A stretch of 64,000 nt of DNA from Streptomyces sp. NBC_01549 (GTDB taxonomy: Bacteria; Actinomycetota; Actinomycetes; Streptomycetales; Streptomycetaceae). The notes below the pieces were generated by a model, which was not told the origin of the DNA, searched no databases, and saw nothing but the letters and a program-made list of their open reading frames with translations. Each line of letters starts with the position of its first letter. Within the stretch, counting starts at the first letter, position 1. Of this stretch, positions 32,986-41,086 are shown piece by piece. The DNA is taken from NCBI RefSeq assembly GCF_026339955.1, contig NZ_JAPEPW010000005.1:186001-250000 (forward strand). Direction: 5' to 3'. The position numbers and the translations under genes are program-made.

Positions 32986-33786
32986 TCAGCGGTGGCTGAC
33001 GTAGGCGACGAGTCCGCCGACGGTCAGACCCACTGCGCATCCGTAACGGAAGTATTCGTAGCGCATGCTCGGGGTGTACTGCGCGTCGGTCATCCCGTAC
33101 GGGAAGCGGACCCCCAGTCTCACGCCGCACAGGCACACGACGTATCCGTGACGCAGGGCGGCGGCCTCCCATTCGGGGTCGTGCGGGACCCAGATCCGCG
33201 AGTAGAGCTCACCGTCGGGCGTCCGCAGTTCCAGCCGGGAGTAGGTGTATCCGAAGTCCTGCCACGGCCCTGGCTGGTCATCGGGGATCTCGTGCAGTTC
33301 CCAGCCGGGGATCGAGCGCAGGTCGGCGTCGCCGGGCGGCCTGCGTTTCATGCCGAAGTAGACCTCGTCGGGGTCGCGTCGCGGTGGTTCGCGCATGCGC
33401 AGCTCGTCGAATATGGTGGGCCGCTTCTCGTCGAGACAGCCCTCGTCGTCTGACCTTGGCGGGTCGGGCAGGCGCAGGTCGGAGAATTCAGGCGGTAGGC
33501 GCCTCATGCCGAACAGGATGGCGCTTTCGATCTGCGGTTCCTTGGGTACCTCGTCGATCGAGGCCGCCTCCGGCACGGCGTACTGGATCCCGTAGCCGCC
33601 CACACGCAGGGAACGCCTGAACTCGAAGAGGGCAGCGGGCATGTGACGTGTCTGTGCGTGATCGAGGGTGACTGTGCCTTCCGCGGTCTCCAGACCCATC
33701 AGGACGGCCTCGAGCCGCAGCGCGGGGTCGTCGCTGAACAGGATCTGCCCGTGGTCGTCCACCTCTTCGAACTGACGCCTGCTCAT
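32986..33786 (-). CDS. hypothetical cargo protein, 266 aa
   Basis: ATG 33786 has GGAGGG eight bases upstream and gives MSRRQFEEVDDHGQILFSDD. The protein is acidic and Pro-rich, with repeated phrases of the type MRRLPPEFSDLRLPDPPRSD and MREPPRRDPDEVYFGMKRRP. These look like a repeated short linear motif. It ends with hydrophobic YGCAVGLTVGGLVAYVSHR, a likely C-terminal membrane anchor. No family recognised. It is divergent from the membrane protein gene at 33930, and both are carried by the nested element. Confidence 0.6.
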   Translation of the reverse strand: MSRRQFEEVDDHGQILFSDDPALRLEAVLMGLETAEGTVTLDHAQTRHMPAALFEFRRSLRVGGYGIQYAVPEAASIDEVPKEPQIESAILFGMRRLPPEFSDLRLPDPPRSDDEGCLDEKRPTIFDELRMREPPRRDPDEVYFGMKRRPPGDADLRSIPGWELHEIPDDQPGPWQDFGYTYSRLELRTPDGELYSRIWVPHDPEWEAAALRHGYVVCLCGVRLGVRFPYGMTDAQYTPSMRYEYFRYGCAVGLTVGGLVAYVSHR

Positions 33787-33929
33787 CTCCTGAAGCCCTC
33801 CGGTTGGTTGCCGTTCCGCGTCCGCGAAGCCGACGATGGAATGTTGAACCATCCTATTGAAGGATCGTTCAACAATCCATACATTGGAACGCGTGCACCA
33901 CCAGGCCGGCGGTTTCGTCGAAAGCAGGG

Positions 33930-34583
33930 GTGAGGGTGAGCGCGGAGAAAGCAGGCACAGGGCGGACAGGCGTGGCTTGGCGGGTGCTGGTGGGCGCCGC
34001 AAGCACCGGCGCAGCGTTGGCGCTGTGGGCGATCGTGCGTCTGATCGGGCGCACGGCCTTCGTCGCGCACGCCCAGTGGATCGACTTGCTGTGCGCGCTG
34101 GCGATCCTCCTCGGCTGCGTGTTCCTGTGCACGTGCTGGTACTTGGACCTCCGGTGGCTGCTGTGTGCGGTGTGCCTCTTCGGGGTGCTGATCCTGCAGA
34201 ACCTGGAGCTGGAACAGCAGGCACTGCACCAGCACGGGCATACCGAACACGTCAGGGTCCGACAGATTCAGTGGTCCGCCGATGACGGCATGGATCCGGG
34301 TGTCCACCGCTACACGGTCACCGTCCTCGACGGCCCACCGCTGGCTCCGTTCGAGGAGAACGGGCTCATGGGCTGGAAGTGGGTGGTAGGCGGCACTTAC
34401 ACGGTGACCGTCGATCCCCAGGGCAGTGCCCCGCTCAGTCGGGGGGACAAGCCCGGGCCTCCGGTGATCCAGCAGTTCCTGCAGATCCCACTCGGCCTCG
34501 GCCTGGCCTTCGCCCTGTGGCGGCCCGCAGGGCTGCTCCTGCGCCGACAACGCGTCCCATCTGCCGGATCCACCCAACCATAG
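33930..34583 (+). CDS. small membrane protein, cargo of the nested element
   Basis: 217 residues, GTG start at 33930 (or 33936). Membrane segments are near residues 18-40 (VLVGAASTGAALALWAIVRL), 50-90 (two segments, LLCALAILLGCVFLCTCWYL and following) and 185-200 (LQIPLGLGLAFALW). Between them lies a soluble domain (HRYTVTVLDGPPLAPFEENG) of extracytoplasmic look. Similar DUF3592-like proteins are common in Streptomyces. Function unknown. It shares an intergenic region of 143 bases with the divergent 266-aa gene. Confidence 0.6.
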   Translation: MRVSAEKAGTGRTGVAWRVLVGAASTGAALALWAIVRLIGRTAFVAHAQWIDLLCALAILLGCVFLCTCWYLDLRWLLCAVCLFGVLILQNLELEQQALHQHGHTEHVRVRQIQWSADDGMDPGVHRYTVTVLDGPPLAPFEENGLMGWKWVVGGTYTVTVDPQGSAPLSRGDKPGPPVIQQFLQIPLGLGLAFALWRPAGLLLRRQRVPSAGSTQP

Positions 34584-34671
34584 GGGGCTGTGATTGAGTA
34601 GCACCGGGGCGCCGACCATCTCATCTGCTCTGGTCCCGGGACCGTGCGACCATCTCGCTCAGTGACACCCC

Positions 34672-34859
34672 GGCAGCGCGCCGAGCGCGAGCACGGGCGG
34701 CTTGCGCCACAGAACTTTCGGGGTCGGGACCGGCGCCAGGAGCATCGCCTCGCCCTCGACGTCGATGCGTGCGTGATCGGCGTCCACCTTCAGGAACACG
34801 TCGCCGACGCGCAGGGTCGCGCGCTCGGAATGGGCGACGACGACCTTGACCTCATCCAT
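34672..34859 (-). pseudogene. aminoglycoside phosphotransferase-like gene, N-terminal part
   Basis: ATG 34859 (or 34868) reads MDEVKVVVAHSERATLRVGD, then VFLKVDADHARIDVE and PPVLALGALPG, where the nested element interrupts it. This is the N-lobe of the kinase fold, with the ATP-binding Lys in VFLKVD. The continuation is at 32209-32745. Confidence 0.8.
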
Positions 34860-34987
34860 GGCGACCAATATCCCGGATGACCGTCGACGTCGCCGGGTTT
34901 AGCGCGTGCGATTGCGCGGCTGACCGCGTCCTGCTACCTGGCGGCCTCGTGCACGACACCGACCGCTGACCAGGCCAAAGCCCAGCA

Positions 34988-35006
34988 CTTTTGTTAGGAG
35001 TCGTAA
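34988..35006. repeat. right inverted repeat plus TSD TAA of the IS5-family transposon
   Basis: CTTTTGTTAGGAGTCG then TAA. The end lies 26 bases before the yedK copy 2 start codon. Confidence 0.88.
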
Positions 35007-35031
35007 GCCCGGCCGGTGGCACAGTGGCTGC

Positions 35032-35775
35032 ATGTGTGGCCGATACGTCTCCACCCGCAGTGCCGAGGATCTGGTCCAGCTCTTCCAGGTCACCGACTGG
35101 CGTGCCGAGGAGACGCTCGCGCCGAACTGGAATGTCGCGCCGACCAGCGATGTGTGGGCTGTCCTCGAGCGCACCGCGCGTGGACATGATCATGCCGCAC
35201 CGGAGGGCAGGCAGTTGCGGCCGCTGCGCTGGGGCTTGGTGCCGTCGTGGGCGAAGGATGTGAAGGTTGGCGCCCGGATGATCAACGCACGGGTGGAGAC
35301 CGTGCACGAGAAGCCCGCCTACCGCCGCGCGTTCGCCAAGCGCCGCTGTCTGTTGCCCGCCGACGGCTTCTACGAGTGGCAGCAGCTCAAAGATCAGGAC
35401 ACGGGCAAGGCCCGCAAGCAGCCGTACTTCATCCATCCCGAGAACGACCAGGTGATGGCGCTCGCCGGACTGTACGAGTACTGGCGCGATCCAGCGGTCA
35501 AGCAGGACGACGACCCGTCCGCCTGGCTGATGACCTGCACCATCATCACCACCGAGGCCACCGACGCAGCTGGCCACGTGCACCCGCGCATGCCGCTGGC
35601 GCTCACCCCGGAGCACTACGACGCGTGGCTCGACCCCCACCACCAGAACCCCGACGAACTGCGCGCACTGCTGACCCAGCCCGCCGACGGCCACCTGGAC
35701 GCCCGGCCGGTCTCCACAGCAGTCAACAACGTCCGCAACAACGGCCCTCAACTCCTTGAAGACACCGCACCGTAG
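35032..35775 (+). CDS. yedK: YedK/HMCES-type abasic-site crosslinking protein (copy 2)
   Basis: 247 residues, the same length as copy 1 at 19973 and closely similar throughout, with differences clustered around residues 20-65 (TARGHDHAAPEGRQLRP here). Cys2, NWNVAPTSDVWAV, MINARVETVHEKPAYRRAFA, LPADGFYEWQQ and HVHPRMPLALTP are all kept, so it should be active. The right end of an IS5-family transposon lies 26 bases upstream of the ATG. Two yedK copies 15 kb apart, each directly downstream of an IS5-type end, suggest a mobile-element-linked duplication. A plain tandem duplication or independent acquisition is also possible. Confidence 0.95.
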   Translation: MCGRYVSTRSAEDLVQLFQVTDWRAEETLAPNWNVAPTSDVWAVLERTARGHDHAAPEGRQLRPLRWGLVPSWAKDVKVGARMINARVETVHEKPAYRRAFAKRRCLLPADGFYEWQQLKDQDTGKARKQPYFIHPENDQVMALAGLYEYWRDPAVKQDDDPSAWLMTCTIITTEATDAAGHVHPRMPLALTPEHYDAWLDPHHQNPDELRALLTQPADGHLDARPVSTAVNNVRNNGPQLLEDTAP

Positions 35776-35886
35776 ATCGCTTCAGCGGACCGGGGTTGAG
35801 GCACCGTCTGGAGTCGCCCGTACAGCTTCGGCCGCGAGTAATGGCGCGCTCGGACCACTCGCATGCCGTAGGCTGCGGTCTATCGA

Positions 35887-35963
35887 CGCGGGGTGGAGCA
35901 GCTCGGTAGCTCGCTGGGCTCATAACCCAGAGGTCGCAGGTTCAAATCCTGTCCCCGCTACCA
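35887..35963 (+). tRNA. initiator tRNA-Met (anticodon CAT)
   Basis: A 77-nt cloverleaf beginning CGCGGGGTGGAGCAGC, with anticodon loop CTCATAA between GGG and CCC and a 3' CCA encoded at 35961-35963. The unpaired first base opposite position 72 and the three G-C pairs of the anticodon stem are the identity marks of the initiator. It is the only stable RNA gene seen here. No integrase or duplicated 3' end suggests that it is used as an attachment site in this window. Confidence 0.95.
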
Positions 35964-36004
35964 ACTCCGGCCCCCTTGACGCCATGTCGCGGGGGCCGGA
36001 TGCG

Positions 36005-36229
36005 TTATGCGGCACGGTGAATGACCTCGCCCCGCTCCTTCGTCCACGTTCGCAGAGGCTCACGCTCCGCGCCGGTGTCCTCCAGCAAGACGATGGTCAC
36101 TCCGTCACGGCTGCCGTGGATCCCCAGCCAGCCGCGGAACTTCTCCAACGCCACCGCGTGGTCGGTCCAGGTGCCTTCCACGGCCGGGCCGCTGGGCCTG
36201 AACTGCATCGTGACGTGCCATGTCCCCAC
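36005..36229 (-). CDS. hypothetical protein, 74 aa
   Basis: ATG 36229 gives MGTWHVTMQFRPSGPAVEGT, then WTDHAVALEKFRGWLGIHGS, RDGVTIVLLEDTGAEREPLR and TWTKERGEVIHRAA. The sequence is protein-like with a strand-helix-strand pattern. No family recognised. It is convergent with the initiator tRNA and divergent from the ligase gene. Confidence 0.5.
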   Translation of the reverse strand: MGTWHVTMQFRPSGPAVEGTWTDHAVALEKFRGWLGIHGSRDGVTIVLLEDTGAEREPLRTWTKERGEVIHRAA

Positions 36230-36367
36230 GGGGCCATCCTGCCCGACCAGCCGCTACGGCGACGACACTCGCGACCGGGCCGGCGGGCACGGCCAACCGG
36301 TGGATCTTGCTTCTGCTCCCCGCGCGTCACACCCGGTGCGGAGCGCTCGTCCGGTGCGCTGAAGGCC

Positions 36368-37273
36368 ATGGCCCGCGAGGATGTCCCCGTACGCCCGCCC
36401 GTCGATGTCGTACGCCCCGTCACCGCGCGGGACCTTCCTGCCGAGGACCACTGGCCGGGCGCCAACACCCGCTATGAGGTCAAGGCCGACGGGTGGCGGG
36501 CCGTCGCCGGCGTCCTCGAAGAACACCGTCCCGTCCTGTACTCGCGGCAGGGAGGCGACCTCGGCGCGATGGCCCCGGAGGTCCTGGACGAGCTGCACGA
36601 TCTGCCGGTCGGAACGGTCCTGGACGGAGAGCTGTGCGCCGTGGTCGGCGACCGCCTCGACTTCACCGCGCTGGCCCGCCGCCGCGGCCGCGACCGCCGG
36701 CGATGGCCACCGATCGTGTACCTGGTCTTCGACTGCCTCGCCATCACCGGCACCGACCTGCGCCCCCGCCCGCTGCAGGAACGCCTGGACCGGCTCGGCG
36801 AGTTGTTGCGGCCACCGCCCAGTGTGATCCAGCCGGTGCCCGCCACCACCAGCCGCATGGAGGCCCTGGCCTGGTACGAGGAGCTCCGGCCCCATGGCCT
36901 GGAGGGCTTGGTCGCCAAGGGCCTGGGCAGCTCGTACGCTCCCGGCCGCACCCGCTGGCTGAAGATCAAGCATGTCGACACGGTGGACACGGAGATCGTG
37001 GCGATCGCGGGCTCCCCGGCCCGCCCCGCCTACCTCGTGGTCCGGCTCCCGGACGGCACCCTCGCCCAGACCGCGCAGCTGGACAGCAGGCAGCGCGCCG
37101 CCGTCGGCCGGGCGCTCGCCGAAGGCGTCCGGGAGGCGCTGCCCGGCGGAGGCCACCGGGTGGTCACGCCGCTGCTCGCTGAGATCGAGGTGGGCACCAC
37201 CCGGCACCGCACCGTGCGGTTCGTTCGCCTCCGCGAGGACCTGGGTCCGGCCGAGCCGGGGCCGTCCGGGTGA
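36368..37273 (+). CDS. ATP-dependent DNA ligase
   Basis: 301 residues from ATG 36368. The adenylation motif is YEVKADGWRA with catalytic Lys39. Motif III-like (GTVLDGELCAVV), motif IV (HGLEGLVAKG) and motif V (RTRWLKIKHV) follow in order. The last 90 residues are an OB-like domain (AYLVVRLPDGTLAQTAQLDS). This is the compact actinobacterial ligase class (LigC-like or stand-alone), without primase or nuclease domains and without an adjacent ku gene. It seals nicks in double-stranded DNA. The neighbourhood (yedK copy 2) points to repair. The frame is open far upstream but overlaps the tRNA, so ATG 36368 is preferred. Confidence 0.88.
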   Translation: MAREDVPVRPPVDVVRPVTARDLPAEDHWPGANTRYEVKADGWRAVAGVLEEHRPVLYSRQGGDLGAMAPEVLDELHDLPVGTVLDGELCAVVGDRLDFTALARRRGRDRRRWPPIVYLVFDCLAITGTDLRPRPLQERLDRLGELLRPPPSVIQPVPATTSRMEALAWYEELRPHGLEGLVAKGLGSSYAPGRTRWLKIKHVDTVDTEIVAIAGSPARPAYLVVRLPDGTLAQTAQLDSRQRAAVGRALAEGVREALPGGGHRVVTPLLAEIEVGTTRHRTVRFVRLREDLGPAEPGPSG

Positions 37274-37359
37274 AGAGGGCGGTGTCACCAGCGCCCTGAC
37301 CGGAGCCCGGACGCTACAAGGAGGGGGAACCGGCGCGGGAAGGAACGGGCGGAGGGCCG

Positions 37360-37608
37360 ATGGCGACATGGCAGGACGAGCCGGGCGCCCGGGAATGGCG
37401 CCAGGCCGTGGACACGGCCGACCGTGTCCACGGCCCAGGCGTCCCCCCGGGCGAGCTGCCGGGCTACCGCCAGGGCTGTGCTGCGATCGACGAGGTGGTG
37501 CGACTGCTGGCCGACCCCACCGGGCTACCGACGGAATTCGCTGACCTGCGGGAACATGGCTCGCATTGTGTGGAGTTCCCGTGCTGGAGTGAGAGGGGTT
37601 CCCGGTGA
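37360..37608 (+). CDS. hypothetical protein, 82 aa
   Basis: ATG 37360 gives MATWQDEPGAREWRQAVDTA, then LPGYRQGCAAIDEVVRLLAD and HGSHCVEFPCW. The sequence is acidic and helical, with two late Cys. It starts 86 bases after the ligase on the same strand. Family and function unknown. Confidence 0.5.
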   Translation: MATWQDEPGAREWRQAVDTADRVHGPGVPPGELPGYRQGCAAIDEVVRLLADPTGLPTEFADLREHGSHCVEFPCWSERGSR

Positions 37609-37848
37609 ACGGCCGTCCGTCGGCGTCGTCGGTCGGGTGTTCCGTGCCGGTGCATTCCGTCATCTGACGAGCCGTACCTCGTAACCCACGACAGGCCTAC
37701 AAGCACACCCGATCTTCGCTGACAGCCTGAAAGAACCCGCGGACGGGCAGGTGCGGTGATCTCCCATACAGGAGACGCTGCCGTTCGAGGACCTGGAGGA
37801 GATGCCAGCAGTGTCGCCCCGGTGCCATCGTGCGGTGCAGCCGTTCCG

Positions 37849-38823
37849 CTACCAGACGGCGACATTGTCGGTCAAATACCGCTGACAAAAGCGCTCGAAC
37901 ACCCCATCTTGCCGCGACTGTTCCGGGAGGTATGACTGATCTCCCGGATCGCCGCCTGTGATGAGCGCATCCAAGGTGTTGTGCGCCCACGCGTTGAGGA
38001 GGAACGCTGGACACCTGTCGTGGAACAAGGGTCCGGTCCAGAGACCGTCGGTGAACTGCATGAGCGGCGGATGCGCCGCGCTCCAGACCAGCCTGAGGTG
38101 ATCGATCTCGCCCTTCCCGCCGTCAGCCATCGCGGAGACATGCGAGGTGCTGGGAAAGACGAAGCTGAACGGCGACTCGCTCCAGTGGTGGCGGAGGTAC
38201 AGGCCGCACCGAATGACGGCGTTGAGATCACCGACCAAGTGCTGGTTGGCTGCGGGATGACTGTCCAGGCCGGGCTCGGCGTGAGTGATCGGGCCGGCAT
38301 AGCTCACGCCTGCCTTGCGGGGGATCTGGTCGAATACGTAGGCGATGCCTTCCTCCTGGCCCAGCCCCGGGAAGTCGTGCAGGTACATGTTCCGGGCGAT
38401 GAACTCATAGATCCTGAGGAACCGGCTTGGTGGGTACAGGTCCTCCCATTGCAGGCGAGTGATCGGCGAGCCCCAGTAAGGCAGTGCGGGGTTGGTGGCA
38501 ATGTGTACGACGACCAGGAACATCTCGGGTGTCGTACCCGCCCGGCAGAGCTGGTTCGCCACCTTCCATGCGTCGCCGTAGACCGGCTCGTCCAGCTTAT
38601 AGCGGACAAGTTTGGACAGTTCGACCAAGTTGCTCGCATTGGCATTCCACTTAGGCCGAAGCTCATCCAGCGTGGAGGCACTCTCCCACAACGAGCGGGT
38701 GGTCAGGTGGACTCCGTCGACCACAACGGGTCTCACTCGCCCGCGCAGGAGACCGTCGGCTATCTCGTTGCCTGGATGCGCGGTCATGCCAGAAAAAGAC
38801 TCAGCCGCTCGCCACGCGTCGGA
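37849..38823 (-). pseudogene. HExxH-protein gene, C-terminal part (cut by the IS701-family element)
   Basis: Across the IS junction the frame continues SDAWRAAESFSGMTAHPGNE, then DAWKVANQLCRAGTTPEMFL, YWGSPITRLQWEDLYPPSRF and HPPLMQFTDGLWTGPLF. About 324 residues remain, rich in Trp, Leu and Pro. The fold is not recognised. Removing the element and one TSD copy rejoins this exactly to the N-terminal part at 40289-40773 (GNAISDAWRAAE). Whether this half is still expressed from its own start (ATG at 38826) is unclear. Confidence 0.75.
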
Positions 38824-40288
38824 CACGGCAGCTGTAGTTCCAGCGTCTGCGCTGGTCAGTGAGTTGCCGGGGCGGGTGCGGGCATGAGTACGGCCACCGT
38901 GATCATGAACGTTTGTGACGACGTATCAAGACGCGGTGGCCGCGGAAGCAACGATAGCCGAGCGGGCGTGGGGCGAGGCGTTCGGGAGGGCGATGCGGAC
39001 GGTCGCGGGCTGCTTCGCGCGACGTGAAGCCCGGGCGACGGCGGCGGAGTTGGTCGCGGGGCTGTTGCTGGAGGTGGACACGCGGAACTGCTGGACGCTC
39101 GCGCAGGTTCTGGGACATCCGGGCCCGCACCGGCTGCAGCACCTGCTCTCGCGCGCCCGGTTCGACCATGAGCGGGCCCGGCAGGAGATCGCCTGCCTCG
39201 TGATCGATGAACTCGCCGGTCAGAGCGTGGTATTGGTGGCGGACGAGACGGGGGATGCGAAGTCGTCCACGGACTGCGTGGGCGCCGGCCGTCAATACTC
39301 CGGTGCAATCGGCGGTGTCGGACTGTGCCAGGTGGCGGTACACCTGGCGGCGGTCACCGCGACGACGAAGGTGATCATCGATCGGGCCCTGTATCTCCCG
39401 GCGGACTGGGCTGCGGACGAGGAACGCCGCGAGGTCGCCGGAGTGCCGGAGGAGATCGCCTTCGCGACGAAGCCGCAGCAGGCGCTGGCCATGGTCACCG
39501 ACGCGCTCGCCGCCGGGCTGAAGGCCCGCTGGTTCGCCGGCGACGAGGTGTACTGCGGGCGCGAACTACGCCGGGGCATACGGGCGCTGGGGCTCGGCTA
39601 CACCGTTGGCATCGCCGCCACCTACCAGGTCATCGACGGGACCGGACGCCGGTGGGAGGCCCGCAAAATGATCAATAAAGTGCGGCCCGGGCAGTGGATG
39701 CGCCGGCAGACCGGACACGGCACCAAGGGCACCCGCGAGTACGACTGGGCCTGGCTCGATGTCCGCCCCGACGACGCTCCCGAGGAGAACCGGAACGAGA
39801 AGGAGCCCGGGACGAGTGTGCTGGTCGCGCGGCGGCACCGCTACACCGGTGAGGTGTCCTACTTCCGCTGCTGGGCACCCGGCGACGTCTCGCTCGGCAC
39901 GCTGGTGGAAGTGATCTGTCGCAGGTGGCGGATCGAGGAAACCTTCCAACTCGCCAAGGGCTTCACCGGACTCGACCAGGGCCAGGTGACCTGCTGGAAC
40001 TCCTGGATGCGCTGGTCACTGTTCTCCCTCATCGCCGCCGCCGTCCTTGCCCTCACGGCCACCGCCGTCCACGATGCCGCCGAGGACGAGCCCGCGCTCG
40101 TCCCGCTGAGCTGCCCCGAACTCATCCGGCTCCTGCGAGCCCTCGTGCTGCCGCCACCCGTCCGCGACCGCGAGCACGTCCTGCACTGGACCGCCTGGCG
40201 ACGCCATCACCAAGCCGTCGCGACCGCCTGCCACCAGCAACGACACCACCGTCACGACCAACCGTGATCAAGAACTACAGCTGCCGTG
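38824..40288 (+). mobile_element. IS701-family insertion sequence, complete
   Basis: CACGGCAGCTGTAGTTC at 38824-38840 and its exact reverse complement at 40272-40288 are the terminal inverted repeats. TCGGA is duplicated at 38819-38823 and 40289-40293. The element is 1,465 bp and holds one transposase gene. Its perfect ends and intact gene suggest recent insertion into the HExxH gene. Confidence 0.9.
38915..40267 (+). CDS. IS701-family transposase
   Basis: 450 residues, GTG start at 38915. The DDE core is VVLVADETGDAKSSTDCVGA (first Asp), RWFAGDEVYCGRELRRG (second Asp) and RRWRIEETFQLAKGFTGLDQ (Glu, with the YREK-like block). The N-terminal helical domain reads AWGEAFGRAMRTVAGCFARR. The length is normal for the family and it lies fully inside the inverted repeats. 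Confidence 0.92.
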   Translation: MTTYQDAVAAEATIAERAWGEAFGRAMRTVAGCFARREARATAAELVAGLLLEVDTRNCWTLAQVLGHPGPHRLQHLLSRARFDHERARQEIACLVIDELAGQSVVLVADETGDAKSSTDCVGAGRQYSGAIGGVGLCQVAVHLAAVTATTKVIIDRALYLPADWAADEERREVAGVPEEIAFATKPQQALAMVTDALAAGLKARWFAGDEVYCGRELRRGIRALGLGYTVGIAATYQVIDGTGRRWEARKMINKVRPGQWMRRQTGHGTKGTREYDWAWLDVRPDDAPEENRNEKEPGTSVLVARRHRYTGEVSYFRCWAPGDVSLGTLVEVICRRWRIEETFQLAKGFTGLDQGQVTCWNSWMRWSLFSLIAAAVLALTATAVHDAAEDEPALVPLSCPELIRLLRALVLPPPVRDREHVLHWTAWRRHHQAVATACHQQRHHRHDQP

Positions 40289-40773
40289 TCGGAGATCGCG
40301 TTTCCCACGGCATCCGCAGCGCGCCAGCGGACTCCTCTGAGATTCTCGAAGTCAAGGAGCGCCTCGTAGGTGAAGCGCAGGTCGAGCCAGATCTGGCCCA
40401 TGAGGGCGAACTCGGAACCTGCCATGGAAGGGTCGTAACCGGACTCGTACGACCATAACGGGTGCCCGGCCCTGAACCGCTCGACGATCTGATCGCGCAT
40501 TCGATCGGGCACTTCCTGGATCGCCCGCTGGGCCGTGATCGCGCGTGCACGCTGCAGCAGAACCAGAAGCAGCCCAATGCTGGAGGTCTGGTAGCGAACC
40601 CAATGGGCGATCTCGTGCTGGTAAGTCGCGTGCCAGAAGTCCCGGGCATCCTCGTCGCTCTCAAAGCGGTCCGGGCTGAAGAGGATGTGGCTTCTCAGGT
40701 CCAGATGCCAGCCGCATGGACCCGCAGACAGCAGGGGCGCCGCAAACACCTCAGGCCCCGGAGTCGACGGCAT
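40289..40773 (-). pseudogene. HExxH-protein gene, N-terminal part
   Basis: ATG 40773 overlaps the end of the upstream gene. Residues 50-70 read FWHATYQHEIAHWVRYQTSS, giving the zinc-metallopeptidase signature HEIAH. The chain continues WSYESGYDPSMAGSEFALMG to GNAISD, where the IS701-family element interrupts. The full gene would encode about 486 residues. In this position, directly after a small EACC1-like gene, it may be the effector of a conflict system. HExxH alone does not prove protease activity. Confidence 0.7.
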
Positions 40774-41086
40774 CAGGCTCCGCCGTCTCCTCCTCTGGAC
40801 GCTGCTCCAAGCTCTGGGTCGCGCCCAAGCCCTCCGTCGTAAGGGTGCCGCGTCTGCGGGCGGACAGCACCGCGAGCTTGATCAAGTCGTACACAGCGCT
40901 GCTGGCCACACCGACGCCAACCTCGATGATCAAGGTGACGAGCTCAGCGTTGCCGAGCCGGTGGCTGTCCTGCTCGACTCGGATGATGGACGTGGATGCA
41001 CCGATCGAGAATTCCTGACTGCTGTTCAGGTCATCCAGCAGCATCCTCAGATTCGGAACTTCCCCCGTGATCCGCACCTGGGCCAT
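40751..41086 (-). CDS. small EACC1-like partner protein, 111 aa
   Basis: MAQVRITGEVPNLRMLLDDL begins the protein. A strand/helix region (EFSIGASTSIIRVEQDSHRL) is followed by LVTLIIEVGVGVASSAVYDL, then IKLAVLSARRRG and an acidic tail. The order, a ferredoxin-like half then a single hydrophobic helix then basic residues, resembles effector-associated constant component 1 (EACC1) proteins, which accompany proteases and other effectors. The match is to layout, not clear sequence. Its stop lies inside the start region of the HExxH gene (23-base overlap), so the two are translationally coupled. Confidence 0.55.
   Translation of the reverse strand: MAQVRITGEVPNLRMLLDDLNSSQEFSIGASTSIIRVEQDSHRLGNAELVTLIIEVGVGVASSAVYDLIKLAVLSARRRGTLTTEGLGATQSLEQRPEEETAEPDAVDSGA

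Larger units (their letters stand above)
32750..34667. mobile_element. 1.9-kb element nested in the phosphotransferase gene, no transposase recognised
   Basis: It splits the phosphotransferase between codons for ALPG and GTALG. The target CCCC is duplicated at 32746-32749 and 34668-34671. The ends are imperfect inverted repeats: TGTGATTGAGCAAG at the left and, reverse-complemented, TGTCACTGAGCGAG at the right, 11 of 14 matching. Another TGTGATTGAG copy lies at 34588-34597 in direct orientation. Contents are two hypothetical genes and possibly a decayed fragment at 32752-32990 on the minus strand. It may be a non-autonomous transposon that moved two cargo genes. Confidence 0.65.
31209..35003. 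mobile_element. IS5-family transposon with a phosphotransferase passenger, carrying a nested element
   Basis: CGACTCCTAACAAAAG at 31209-31224 and its exact reverse complement at 34988-35003 form perfect 16-bp inverted repeats. They are flanked by TAA on both sides (31206-31208 and 35004-35006), the TNA target duplication expected for IS5-family elements. Inside are an intact IS5-family transposase (31254-32132) and a phosphotransferase gene on the other strand. That gene is split by a second 1.9-kb element (32750-34667). Without the nested element the transposon is about 1.87 kb. No internal copy of the repeat follows the transposase, so the phosphotransferase lies inside the unit. Confidence 0.85.

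Noticed and set aside
35887..35963. The initiator tRNA as a possible integration site.
   Set aside because: No tyrosine or serine integrase lies next to it and no duplicated 3' end was found in the window.
36254..37663. A 469-aa minus-strand frame opposite the ligase.
   Set aside because: Antisense shadow of the ligase gene, with no recognisable motif.
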